Below, piece after piece: positions 44,024 through 51,485 of a DNA stretch of 64,000 nucleotides. The translations under genes were made by a program, and so were the position numbers. Where the stretch lies: NCBI RefSeq assembly GCF_004762035.2, contig NZ_SIJK02000008.1, forward strand, positions 1-64,000, read 5' to 3'. Numbering within the stretch: position 1 is the first letter of the stretch; every line of letters begins with the position of its first letter. Origin of the DNA: Candidatus Chloroploca mongolica (GTDB taxonomy: Bacteria > Chloroflexota > Chloroflexia > Chloroflexales > Chloroflexaceae). Under the pieces are notes generated by a model that worked only from the letters and a program-made list of their open reading frames with translations, was not told the origin of the DNA and did not search any database.

Positions 44024-44275
44024 ATGGATCAAGATCAAATTGCCACATGGCTCTACGAAGGGGCGGTCGCCTTGCAAGAGGGCAACCGTGAACAAGCACT
44101 CGAATTGCTCTTGCGCGTTGTTGAAGCCGATGAAACCAACGAAGAGGGCTGGCTCTGGCTCAGTGGGGCCGTTGACGACATCGATGATCAACGGACGGCG
44201 CTGCAAAACGTGCTGGCGATCAATCCGCTCAATCACCACGCCCGCTACGGGTTAGAGGTGCTGAGTGGTCAGTGA
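44024..44275 (+). CDS. Small TPR-like protein, 83 residues
   Basis: ATG 44024 follows AAAGGGGTGAATG. A single TPR-like helical pair is visible (WLYEGAVALQEGNREQALELL ... EGWLWLSGAVDDIDDQRTALQNVLAINP, in part). Small acidic TPR proteins of this type are common in Chloroflexota; function unknown. It lies between two family C repeats. Confidence 0.7.
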   Translation: MDQDQIATWLYEGAVALQEGNREQALELLLRVVEADETNEEGWLWLSGAVDDIDDQRTALQNVLAINPLNHHARYGLEVLSGQ

Positions 44276-44295
44276 CGTATGTTGGCTGATGTTTT

Positions 44296-44320
44296 TGACG
44301 CAAAGGCGCAAAGGCGCAAA
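44296..44320 (+). repeat. Family C repeat (GCAAAGGC units)
   Basis: Same 25-base unit as at 43938, 20 bases past the stop of the small TPR gene. Downstream, AGATGCCCAGCGTGCGACGA resembles the segment after the copy at 50470, so the repeated unit is longer (about 60 bases). Confidence 0.9.
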
Positions 44321-44369
44321 GGGTCTCTCAAGCGCATCGAGATGCCCAGCGTGCGACGAATGACTGTCC

Positions 44370-44412
44370 GTGGCCCGGGAGCGCAGGCGGAACGCCCGCA
44401 CTCCCGGGCCAC
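44370..44412 (-). terminator. Terminator after pcm
   Basis: 12-bp stem GTGGCCCGGGAG/CTCCCGGGCCAC with an inner GCGGGCGT-like stem, 5 bases past the stop of pcm. Confidence 0.65.
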
Positions 44413-44417
44413 ACAGA

Positions 44418-45239
44418 TCACCCGTTGTCGTCCCAGACGACGACGATCTGACTCCACTCTTTTTCGATAGTGGCGTGTGAGCGCGTCACGGTGATTCGTT
44501 CGTCACGCGGGTGCAGAATGAGACGCGGCGATGTCCAATCGCGTCCGGGATGGGCTTCGCTGCCGCGGAGCAAGACGAAACCGCAGGGATGGGCCGAGAT
44601 CGCTTCCCAGACTGATCCGCGTTGCTCGAAGCCGAGTGAGAGCATCAAAGAGGGAAAGATCGTCATCGGGACAACAATGCGGCCCTCAGGGGCAAGCTGC
44701 GTGCGCCAGGCCGGCAAGAGATCCCAGGCCCCGGCGGTGACGATGATCCGGTCAAAAGGAGCGGCATCGGGCGCACCAAAAGCTCCATCGGCGTGACGGA
44801 GGTCAACCTCGGTGTACCCGGCTTGAGCGAGGTGAACGCGGGCGGATTTAACCAGATCAGCTTCCAGATCAAGGCTGATCACTCGCCCGTTCGGGCCGAC
44901 AATGGCCGCGATCAGGGCCGCATTGTACCCCGTACCAGTGCCGATTTCGAGGACGCGGTGTCCCGGTTGCAGGCCAAGCTGGGCCAGCATAATTGCCATC
45001 ATGCCAGGCTGCGACGAGGAACTGACCCAGGCACCGGCTTTGCGTTTGACGGCAAGCGCCTGGTCACTGTAGATCTGCTCAAGCGAATGGTCGGGCAGAA
45101 AGTGGTGGCGTGGCACCAGCCGAAAGGCGCGGGCAAGCGCCGGATCAGCAAGCAGACCATCACGGGTCAGTTGGTCGACCAGATCAGCGTGGAGCTGGTG
45201 CGCCTGTTGTGGATCAAAAGAGGCTTTCTTGGATGGCAC
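44418..45239 (-). CDS. pcm: Protein-L-isoaspartate O-methyltransferase
   Basis: Repairs isoaspartyl damage by SAM-dependent methylation. 273 residues from GTG 45239, chosen because GAGGAGG lies 6 bases upstream; the open frame to 45335 runs into a repeat element. Family motifs include AFRLVPRHHFLP, SSSSQPGMMAIMLAQL, the SAM motif VLEIGTGTGYNAAL and RIIVTAGAWDLLPAW. The protein is longer than E. coli Pcm (208 residues) because of a C-terminal extension of about 60 residues ending in WSQIVVVWDDNG, whose role is unknown. Annotation as a generic methyltransferase is the alternative. Confidence 0.88.
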   Translation of the reverse strand: MPSKKASFDPQQAHQLHADLVDQLTRDGLLADPALARAFRLVPRHHFLPDHSLEQIYSDQALAVKRKAGAWVSSSSQPGMMAIMLAQLGLQPGHRVLEIGTGTGYNAALIAAIVGPNGRVISLDLEADLVKSARVHLAQAGYTEVDLRHADGAFGAPDAAPFDRIIVTAGAWDLLPAWRTQLAPEGRIVVPMTIFPSLMLSLGFEQRGSVWEAISAHPCGFVLLRGSEAHPGRDWTSPRLILHPRDERITVTRSHATIEKEWSQIVVVWDDNG

Positions 45240-45289
45240 CGGGCCTCCTCTCGGGCTGCTACCGTTAGGGTGCGCGCCTGTCAGACCAC

Positions 45290-45416
45290 AGAGGCGGTCT
45301 GAAAAGGGTGTCAGCATTGTTCTGTTCGCCACCACGTGGCGTGCCCTTGGAGTGCCGGCTTTAGCCGGCTAAAGCCGACACTCCGGAGCAACCCGTCGAC
45401 TTTTCAGACCGCCTCT
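45290..45416. mobile_element. MITE-like element with 17-bp inverted ends
   Basis: The ends AGAGGCGGTCTGAAAAG (45290-45306) and CTTTTCAGACCGCCTCT (45400-45416) are perfect inverted repeats. They frame 93 bases with no coding potential that contain a family B palindrome (45349-45384). No clear target duplication is visible. This is the size and build of a miniature inverted-repeat element. Confidence 0.5.
45349..45384. repeat. Family B palindromic repeat
   Basis: GGAGTGCCGGCTTTAGCCGG joined to CTAAAGCCGACACTCC, nearly identical to 21654-21689. It lies inside the 127-base inverted-end element. Confidence 0.8.
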
Positions 45417-45439
45417 CACCGGTCTTGAAAACCGGTGAG
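45415..45439 (-). terminator. Terminator after sbcD
   Basis: CTCACCGGT-CTTGAAA-ACCGGTGAG, 9-bp perfect stem 10 bases past the sbcD stop (minus strand), directly abutting the MITE-like element. Confidence 0.55.
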
Positions 45440-45449
45440 GTCTCACGAC

Positions 45450-46679
45450 CTACTGTTCACCAGCAATCAATTCGTCAGCAGCCGCCAGCAAAGCAGCGAT
45501 ACGTGCGGAGGCAAGGGGTGGCTGCTTGCTCTTGAGGTAGAGTTCAAGAGCACGCCGGGGCGTCAAACTCCCAACTAATTCTTGTTCAAGGCCAGCGATA
45601 CGGCGCCGCCCAGTACGTTCAACATCAATGGTGATCGCAGCAATCACAAAAGAACCCGCGTCGGAGAGCATCGTACGCAGCACATCCTCGCGGAGCAGAG
45701 GCACCTGTTCACGGGTAGCCTGGAGGTTGAGGCGAACGACTGCTTCGCGCAGATCGTGGCGAGAGATCAGCGTCTGGATCAACCCCATCGGATCACTGCT
45801 GGCACGAACATCGTGTTGAATAGTGACAAAGGGGCGGGCCGACAACTGATGAAACTGCCAGCGGGCTTGATTGCCTTCGATGGTCACGAGGACACAGCCC
45901 TTGGGATCGGCATATTCACCAAAGTCAACCCGTTCGAGACTACCAGGGTAGACCATCGGCGGATCCTGCGCGAGGGCCTGATGCTTATGGATATGGCCGA
46001 GCGCAACATAAGCAATACCGGGCTGCGCCATCACGGAACGAGGCAAGACAAGATCCTGCCCAAGGGTCATCGCACGTTCGGCGCCAACCTCAGCGCCATC
46101 GAGACTCCCGTGGAAGGCAATGATCGCAGGCAAGGCCGGATCGAGTTTCGCAGCCGTCTCGATCACAAAGCGCTCGAGGCGGCGACGCAACTCATAATCA
46201 ATCTGGACAAACGACGCATTGCGCATCTCTTCGCGGGTCATCAGCATGTGGCGCGTAACCCAGGGGATCGCCATAATCTGCAGCGGGCCTGAGGCCGTCG
46301 GGATCACATGCAACGCAAGGCGATCGGCAATCGTGACCCCCTCGACCCCCAACGCATCAAAGATCGCGACCGAATGGGCTTTGCCGAGTGCCGGCGAAAT
46401 ATCGTGATTGCCCGTCAGAATAAAGATCGGCACCCCGGCTGAGCGGACACGATTGATCCGACGGGCAAACTCACGCTGATGGGTCGGATTGGGGGCGCGT
46501 GTTTTATAGATATCGCCGGAGATCAAGACCAGATCGACCTGCTCGGCCAGGCCAAAGGCAAGCGCATCATCAAGTCGATCAAGATAATCAAGGAAACGGG
46601 TGTGCAGACCCGTTGCCGGATCGACACGCCCGTAATTTTCAACGCCAAGATGAAGATCGGCCAGATGGAGAAATTTCAT
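45450..46679 (-). CDS. sbcD: SbcD/Mre11-family DNA exonuclease
   Basis: A 409-residue nuclease subunit for double-strand-break and hairpin processing. The metallophosphoesterase motifs are all present: LHLADLHLG (about 4-12), SGDIYKTR, LTGNHD, IAFHGSLDG and ALGHIHKHQ. The C-terminal half corresponds to the DNA-binding/capping region. The ATPase partner sbcC (Rad50) is not adjacent; the next gene is a Yip1-family membrane protein 4 bases upstream. A hairpin-cutting nuclease is of interest in a genome so rich in long palindromes. Confidence 0.9.
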   Translation of the reverse strand: MKFLHLADLHLGVENYGRVDPATGLHTRFLDYLDRLDDALAFGLAEQVDLVLISGDIYKTRAPNPTHQREFARRINRVRSAGVPIFILTGNHDISPALGKAHSVAIFDALGVEGVTIADRLALHVIPTASGPLQIMAIPWVTRHMLMTREEMRNASFVQIDYELRRRLERFVIETAAKLDPALPAIIAFHGSLDGAEVGAERAMTLGQDLVLPRSVMAQPGIAYVALGHIHKHQALAQDPPMVYPGSLERVDFGEYADPKGCVLVTIEGNQARWQFHQLSARPFVTIQHDVRASSDPMGLIQTLISRHDLREAVVRLNLQATREQVPLLREDVLRTMLSDAGSFVIAAITIDVERTGRRRIAGLEQELVGSLTPRRALELYLKSKQPPLASARIAALLAAADELIAGEQ

Positions 46680-46683
46680 AGGT

Positions 46684-47283
46684 CTACAAGAACCAGGAGA
46701 TAATGCCCATGATCAGGCCCGACGCGAGAAACGACAAGACAAGCACAATCAGCGTCTGGGTCGAGTCGCGCAAGTTCATGCTCGACTGAACACCCAGATA
46801 GGCGTAGTAGATCTGCACCACCATCAACACCAGGCTCACCAGCAAGCCAATCAGACCGACAAGGGCGCCAATGAACGGAATCCATGCAAAGAGCGTAACA
46901 ATGAACGTAATCACGGCTCCAATGGCAATCAGTGGCGCAATGAAGAGCGAGAAGGTATAGGCCACTTCGTCCCAGGTACCATCACCAGCATAGAGTTTCT
47001 TGCCCATAAAGTAGACCATGCCCGTGAAGATAAAGAACTGGGCCAGGCCGCGCAGAATGGTATCAAAGACGCCCAGGAAACTGGGACGAGGCGTACCAGG
47101 CAAGAACGAACCAACAAACCCAAGCACTGCCGAGATAGCAATAGCTGCTAACACATAGACCGCCGCATTGCCGAGGGTGCCATAGCGCTCGTAGCGCTCG
47201 AACTTCTCGACACTCGGATTGGTCATAAGATCAGTGCTCTGGGTAAGCATTTCAGGAACCGACGATTGTCGTATCATAGCCAT
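46684..47283 (-). CDS. Yip1-family membrane protein
   Basis: A 199-residue integral membrane protein with five hydrophobic segments after a short polar N-terminus, matching the bacterial Yip1 domain (GKKLYAGDGTWDEVAYTFSLF is the cytosolic-loop signature, given in part). Function in bacteria is not established. ATG 47283 (site GAAGGAG) is used; a second ATG lies 6 bases on. TATAAT on the minus strand (47366-47361) suggests a promoter about 80 bases upstream. It overlaps no other gene and runs into sbcD with a 4-base gap, so the two are probably one transcript. Confidence 0.8.
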   Translation of the reverse strand: MAMIRQSSVPEMLTQSTDLMTNPSVEKFERYERYGTLGNAAVYVLAAIAISAVLGFVGSFLPGTPRPSFLGVFDTILRGLAQFFIFTGMVYFMGKKLYAGDGTWDEVAYTFSLFIAPLIAIGAVITFIVTLFAWIPFIGALVGLIGLLVSLVLMVVQIYYAYLGVQSSMNLRDSTQTLIVLVLSFLASGLIMGIISWFL

Positions 47284-47544
47284 ATGCGTTCTCCTTCACA
47301 AGCAAGCCAATCGACTTCTTGCGCATAGGACGTGCCGCAAGAAAGGGAAGTTGCAGCTCTATTATATACGAATGATGCAAGAGCGGCACTGGCCAATGCA
47401 CACAATCGTTTTACACGTAGCAACTAGATATACCCACAGTATCCCACACTATCCCACATGAATCCCTCATTTGTGTGGGATAAAACCCTCGTCGGGGAGA
47501 CGAGAACCGCCATACGTTCATCTGTTCTATTGTCAAGAGTTTAA

Positions 47545-47558
47545 CGAACGAGTGTTCG
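47545..47558. promoter_or_regulatory. LexA-type SOS box without an SOS gene
   Basis: CGAACGAGTGTTCG fits the CGAAC-N4-GTTCG LexA consensus of Gram-positive-type bacteria at every position. On the plus strand an extended -10 (TGGTATACT) ends at 47578. No coding region follows before the repeats, so the controlled gene is either lost or is the distant cysteine desulfurase. Confidence 0.6.
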
Positions 47559-47632
47559 ATTTATTGGTATGGTATACTAGAATAAGGAAGGCCTCCGGCG
47601 GGTGTTTGGGGGCCTGCGGCCCCAGGAAGCTC

Positions 47633-47680
47633 GCGTATGCTGGTGCAAAGACAGCTTCGCTGTTTTGCACCAGCATGCGC
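47633..47680. repeat. Family A palindrome, array unit 1
   Basis: About 22-base arms around TTC with one bulge and one mismatch (core CAGC-TTC-GCTG). Preceded by GGGGGCCTGCGGCCCCAGG and followed by GAGGGCGGTAGCCCTC. Confidence 0.8.
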
Positions 47681-47743
47681 ACGAGGGTTGAGGGCGGTAG
47701 CCCTCACATTCATACGTATGGGTTCGCAAGCCCCCAGGAGTCG

Positions 47744-47796
47744 TTCGTTCGCTGGGCAAACGGCTAGCGTTGCTGGCCGTTTGCCCAGCGAACGAA
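47744..47796. repeat. Family A palindrome, array unit 2
   Basis: 25-base arms around GTT, core GGCTAGC-GTT-GCTGGCC, one wobble pair. Preceded by GGGTTCGCAAGCCCCCAGGA. Confidence 0.8.
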
Positions 47797-47830
47797 GCCA
47801 GGTTTGGGGCCACAGGCCCCCAGGAATCTC

Positions 47831-47883
47831 GCTTATGCGAGGGTAAACGACCAGCGTTGCTGGTCGTTTACCCTCGCATAAGC
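47831..47883. repeat. Family A palindrome, array unit 3
   Basis: 25-base perfect arms around GTT, core GACCAGC-GTT-GCTGGTC. Preceded by GGGGCCACAGGCCCCCAGGA and followed by AGGGCATCAGCCCT, just upstream of the cysteine desulfurase gene. Confidence 0.85.
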
Positions 47884-47931
47884 ATGGGTTTTTAGGGCAT
47901 CAGCCCTCCATAGCAAGGGACAACAAAAGCT

Positions 47932-49116
47932 ATGCGCGAGCGCCAGATTTATCTCGATCATGCCTCAACGACCCCGGTTGATCCCGAGGTACTCGAGGCG
48001 ATGTTGCCCTATTTTACGCAGTATGCCGGCAATCCTTCAAGCATCCATCATGCCGGGCGCATGGCGCTGCAGGCGCTTGATGATGCGCGCGAGCAGGTGG
48101 CGCTGGTGCTTGGATGTACCCGTCGCGAGATCGTCTTTACGGGCGGGGGCAGCGAGGGGGCCAATCTAGCAGTCAAGGGCGCGGCCCTGGCTCAGCGTGC
48201 CCATGGCAAAGGGGCACATGTGATCGTCAGTGCGATTGAGCATCACGCGGTGCTGCACGCCGCCGAGTATCTGACCCACGATGGCTTTGCCTTGACCGTC
48301 TTGCCCGTCAATGCAGCCGGCCTGGTTGAACCTGAAGCGCTTGCACAGGCGCTCCGTCCCGATACCGTCCTGGTCTCGGTGATGTATGCGAACAACGAGA
48401 TTGGCACCATCCAGCCCATCGCCGCCATCGGGGCGCTCTGTCGTGAGCGTGGGGTGCTTGTGCATACCGATGCGGTGCAGGCACCGGGGTCATTGCCACT
48501 CGATGTTGAGGCGCTCAAGGTTGATCTGCTGAGCCTGACGGCGCACAAATGCTATGGACCCAAAGGGGCCGGGCTGCTCTATGTACGCCGGGGCACACCG
48601 TTGCTCTCGCAGATCAACGGTGGAGCGCAGGAGCGGCGGCGACGGGCCGGCACCGAGAATGTGCCAGGGATCGTTGGGTTGGCGGCGGCCCTCACCCGTG
48701 CCGAAGAACGGCGCATCACCTATGCGGCACGGATGCGCATGCTGCGGGATCGCCTGATTGATGGGGTGCTCGACCGGGTACCGCAGAGCTGGCTCAATGG
48801 CGACCGCACCGAACGCCTCCCAAATAATGCGAACCTCGGCTTTGCCGGGGTCGAGGGCGAAAGCATCCTCTTGTTGCTCGACCAGGCCGGCATCGCCGCA
48901 AGCAGCGGCTCGGCGTGTACCTCGGGCTCACTGGAGCCATCGCACGTCCTGGTGGCCCTGGGGATGAGTCCCGACGAGGCAAATGGCTCGGTACGTTTTT
49001 CGCTTGGGGCCAGCAACTCGCGCGAAGAGATTGACTATGTGCTCGAGGTTCTGCCACCGATGATCGAACGCCTGCGGGCCGTCGTTCCAGGGTATGAGCC
49101 AATTGCGCTTAGATGA
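47932..49116 (+). CDS. Cysteine desulfurase (NifS/IscS class)
   Basis: A 394-residue PLP enzyme that releases sulfur from cysteine for Fe-S clusters, tRNA thiolation or molybdenum cofactor. The N-terminus YLDHASTTP, the substrate pocket HxxHHAV, the PLP lysine Lys206 (LTAHKCYGPKG) and the sulfur-carrying Cys329 (SSGSACTSGSLEPSHV) are intact; the long loop is of class I (NifS/IscS). ATG 47932 has AAGGGA about 13 bases upstream. Its TGA overlaps the ATG of the next gene (ATGA), so these are translationally coupled. XdhC and ModA/ModB lie nearby, so a link to molybdoenzyme sulfuration is possible but unproven. Confidence 0.93.
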   Translation: MRERQIYLDHASTTPVDPEVLEAMLPYFTQYAGNPSSIHHAGRMALQALDDAREQVALVLGCTRREIVFTGGGSEGANLAVKGAALAQRAHGKGAHVIVSAIEHHAVLHAAEYLTHDGFALTVLPVNAAGLVEPEALAQALRPDTVLVSVMYANNEIGTIQPIAAIGALCRERGVLVHTDAVQAPGSLPLDVEALKVDLLSLTAHKCYGPKGAGLLYVRRGTPLLSQINGGAQERRRRAGTENVPGIVGLAAALTRAEERRITYAARMRMLRDRLIDGVLDRVPQSWLNGDRTERLPNNANLGFAGVEGESILLLLDQAGIAASSGSACTSGSLEPSHVLVALGMSPDEANGSVRFSLGASNSREEIDYVLEVLPPMIERLRAVVPGYEPIALR

Positions 49117-49598
49117 CCGGAGAGAGAGCACCCGTGAAGCAGCCTGAGTCGCAGCAGCCAGATCAGTCCTTTCCGTGGCGCGGCCTCTGGCAGATGAGTC
49201 GCCCCATCATTCTCGCCAGCGGAGGGCTGGCTTATGCAGTTGGCGTCGCGATTGCGAAGTACGAGGGTTTGCCCATCGCCTGGGAGCGCCAATTGCTCGC
49301 GCTCAACCTCACACTGCTCGCCAACCTGGCGGCCCACTACGCCGATAAATATGCTGATGCTGACACCGACACACTCGCCGTCGCCACGGGCATTTCGGGC
49401 GGGAGCGGGGCCATTGCGTCCGGGTTGGCGACGCGCACGCTGGCGCTCCAGACGGCGCTAGTCGTCAGCGCCCTGACCATCGTGCTCGGCCTCGGGGCGG
49501 TGGGCAGCGGTTTGCTTCCAGGGGCAGCACTCATGGTTGGGTTGATGCTCGCCCATGCCGTGGGGTACTGGCTGAGCGCGGACAGGGGCGATGCTTAG
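49113..49598 (+). CDS. Truncated UbiA-like membrane protein
   Basis: 161 residues with four hydrophobic segments. The N-terminal part resembles UbiA/MenA prenyltransferases: WRGLWQMSRPIILASGGLAYAVGVAIAKYEGLP, then NLAAHYADKYADADTD in the place of the N-x3-D-x3-D prenyl-diphosphate motif (both quoted in parts). Full UbiA proteins have about 290-300 residues and a second Asp-rich motif, which is absent here. The ORF ends within modA's leader, overlapping it by frame only. It is probably a decayed or shortened relative rather than a working prenyltransferase; the complete menA is at 58009. Its start ATG overlaps the cysteine desulfurase stop. Confidence 0.6.
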   Translation: MTGERAPVKQPESQQPDQSFPWRGLWQMSRPIILASGGLAYAVGVAIAKYEGLPIAWERQLLALNLTLLANLAAHYADKYADADTDTLAVATGISGGSGAIASGLATRTLALQTALVVSALTIVLGLGAVGSGLLPGAALMVGLMLAHAVGYWLSADRGDA

Positions 49599-49611
49599 CA
49601 AAGGGAATTCG

Positions 49612-50442
49612 ATGCAACGTGTTATCCGCACGCTGGCTGCGGTGATGCTCTGTGTGGTTTTTGCTGGCTGTGGTAGCGCACCCGAGGCAGCCGTGTCAGG
49701 GACAGGCGCTGCGGGGTCAACGCTGCGGGGTCAGATCACGGTGTTTGCCGCCTCTTCACTGACCGACGCCTTTGAGGCGCTTGGCACAGCCTTTATGGTC
49801 ACATATCCCGAAGCGGTCGTTACCTTCAATTTTGCCAACTCTGCGCAACTGGCGGCACAGATCAATGAAGGTGCGCCTGCCGATGTATTTGCTTCGGCGA
49901 ACGCGGCCCAGATGCGTGTGGCGGTTGAGGGTGGGCGGATCAACGAGAACGACCAACGCGTGCTTGTCTATAACCACATCGTGGTCATCACACCTTATGA
50001 CAACCCGGCGAAAGTGACGGAGCCGGCTGATCTTGCGCAACCAGGCTTGCGCCTGATCCTGGCTGATCCTGTCGCTCCTCTTGGGCAACACAGCCTGGAC
50101 TTTCTCGACCAAGCGAGTGCGCAGCCTGCCTTTGGTGCAGATTTTCGTGAGCGCGTCCTCGCAAATGTGGTCAGTTACGAAGACTCGGCGCGCATCGTGC
50201 TCGCCAAAATTGTCCTTGGTGAAGGTGATGCGGCCATCGTGTTTACCACCGATGCCGCTGCCGAAGCCGCGCATGTTCAAGCGCTCCCCATTCCCAACGA
50301 GTTGAATGTGCTTGCGAACTACCCCATCGCACCTGTCGCGGATAGTCGAAACCTTGCGCTGGCCGAAGCATTTGTAGCCTTTGCACGCACGGCAGAGGGG
50401 CAAGCCATCCTCGCCGGTCACGGCTTTCTTCCGATCGAGTAG
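49612..50442 (+). CDS. modA: Molybdate ABC transporter substrate-binding lipoprotein
   Basis: A 276-residue lipoprotein (lipobox VVFAGC, Cys about 20) of the ModA family. Patterns are ITVFAASSLTDAFEALGTAF, FNFANSAQLAAQINEGAPADVFASAN and DPVAPLGQHSL, the substrate-site signatures. ATG 49612 follows AAAGGGAA. A 15-base near-exact duplication (GCTGCGGGGTCA) lies in the linker after the signal peptide. It would bind molybdate or tungstate outside the membrane and deliver it to ModB. The overlapping truncated UbiA gene shares its upstream DNA. Confidence 0.92.
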   Translation: MQRVIRTLAAVMLCVVFAGCGSAPEAAVSGTGAAGSTLRGQITVFAASSLTDAFEALGTAFMVTYPEAVVTFNFANSAQLAAQINEGAPADVFASANAAQMRVAVEGGRINENDQRVLVYNHIVVITPYDNPAKVTEPADLAQPGLRLILADPVAPLGQHSLDFLDQASAQPAFGADFRERVLANVVSYEDSARIVLAKIVLGEGDAAIVFTTDAAAEAAHVQALPIPNELNVLANYPIAPVADSRNLALAEAFVAFARTAEGQAILAGHGFLPIE

Positions 50443-50469
50443 TTTGGCAACGAAGTTTTCCGATGATTT

Positions 50470-50486
50470 GACGCAAAGGCGCAAAG
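50470..50486 (+). repeat. Family C repeat, short copy
   Basis: GAC followed by GCAAAGGC GCAAAG (one unit fewer), 28 bases past the modA stop. It shares GTGCGACGCATG-like sequence downstream with the copy at 44296. Confidence 0.85.
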
Positions 50487-50582
50487 AGCGTTTGGAGTGC
50501 ATCTAGATGCCAGGTGTGCGACGCATGGTTGTACCAAATAAAGATCAGAAATTTTTTATTGAAAGATTATTGATTAATTTTA

Positions 50583-51422
50583 ATGAATTCATCTCTTTAC
50601 AAACGTGTAATTCAAATGCATTCTCGTTTGCATCGGCGCAAGAAGGTAATGTTGTTATGGCTCCTGGCTGCGCCCTTGCTCATCTTCCTACTGCTGCCCC
50701 TGGGGGCACTCATCGTGCGCATCGACTGGATGAAGCTCGGGGAAACCGTGAGCAGCCCAGGGGTGACGCAGGCCTTGCGCATCAGCATGATAACGACGCT
50801 GATTGCAACAACGCTGGCCGTATTACTGGGCACGCCGCTCGCCTACGTGCTAGCGCGGCACCAATTTCGAGGGCGAACCCTAATTGACACGCTGATCGAC
50901 CTACCCATCGTCTTACCGCCAGCGGTGGCGGGCATAGCGCTCTTGATCACCTTTGGGCGCCGGGGACTGGTAGGCGCGCCCCTTGCAACGCTCGGCATTA
51001 CGCTTTCATTCACAGAAATCGCGGTCATCATGGCGCAGTGTTTTGTAGCCGCACCCTATTTTATCAAGGCGGCGACGGCTGGTTTGAGTGGAGTGGATCG
51101 CGAATTAGAGCAAGCTGCGGCCCTCGACGGGGCGAGTGGGTGGCAAGTGTTCGCCCTGATTACCGTACCCCTGGCATGGCCGGTGCTCTTCAGCGGCGTC
51201 GTGATGACATGGGCACGGGCACTAGGTGAGTTTGGTGCGACCATCATCTTTGCGGGCAATCTGCCGGGGCGTACCCAGACCATGCCGCTGGCAATCTATC
51301 TCGGCTTCGAGCGGGATCTCAATCAGGCGCTGACGCTCGCGGTCATCCTACTCGTCATCTCATTTGGCGTTCTCGCGCTGGTGAAAGTAGTGCTCAAACA
51401 GCGGGTAGGGGTCAAGCTGTAG
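50583..51422 (+). CDS. modB: Molybdate ABC transporter permease
   Basis: A 279-residue permease with about six membrane segments. The BPD-transport-type signature EQAAALDGASGWQVFALITVPLAWP (EAA loop) lies near 185-205, and the preceding LPIVLPPAVAG is typical of ModB. ATG 50583 is used; ATG 50616 is possible. It lies 140 bases after modA, across an AT-rich stretch (50527-50600). No modC ATPase follows; the next gene is on the opposite strand. The importer's ATPase must be encoded elsewhere or is lost. Confidence 0.9.
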   Translation: MNSSLYKRVIQMHSRLHRRKKVMLLWLLAAPLLIFLLLPLGALIVRIDWMKLGETVSSPGVTQALRISMITTLIATTLAVLLGTPLAYVLARHQFRGRTLIDTLIDLPIVLPPAVAGIALLITFGRRGLVGAPLATLGITLSFTEIAVIMAQCFVAAPYFIKAATAGLSGVDRELEQAAALDGASGWQVFALITVPLAWPVLFSGVVMTWARALGEFGATIIFAGNLPGRTQTMPLAIYLGFERDLNQALTLAVILLVISFGVLALVKVVLKQRVGVKL

Positions 51423-51485
51423 AAGGAGAGGGGTTTCCTTCTGGCTTAACTATGAAGCAATGACCCTTTCGCGCAGCAGATCCAC

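Larger units (their letters stand above)
47284..47931. other. 648-base intergenic region with repeats and SOS box
   Basis: No gene is supported. It contains the Yip1 promoter, a hairpin TATCCCACA/TGTGGGATA (47450-47482) next to further copies of TATCCCAC, an SOS-type box (47545-47558) followed by a -10-like TATACT (47573-47578), and three family A units in a row up to the start of the cysteine desulfurase gene. Confidence 0.7.

Noticed and set aside
47471-47846. Short ORFs in the gap before the cysteine desulfurase
   Set aside because: They consist of hairpin repeats read through, lack ribosome sites and have no family.
49598-50442. Frameshifted continuation of the UbiA-like protein into modA DNA
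   Set aside because: No second Asp-rich motif or UbiA-like membrane pattern appears in the other frames; the DNA encodes ModA throughout.
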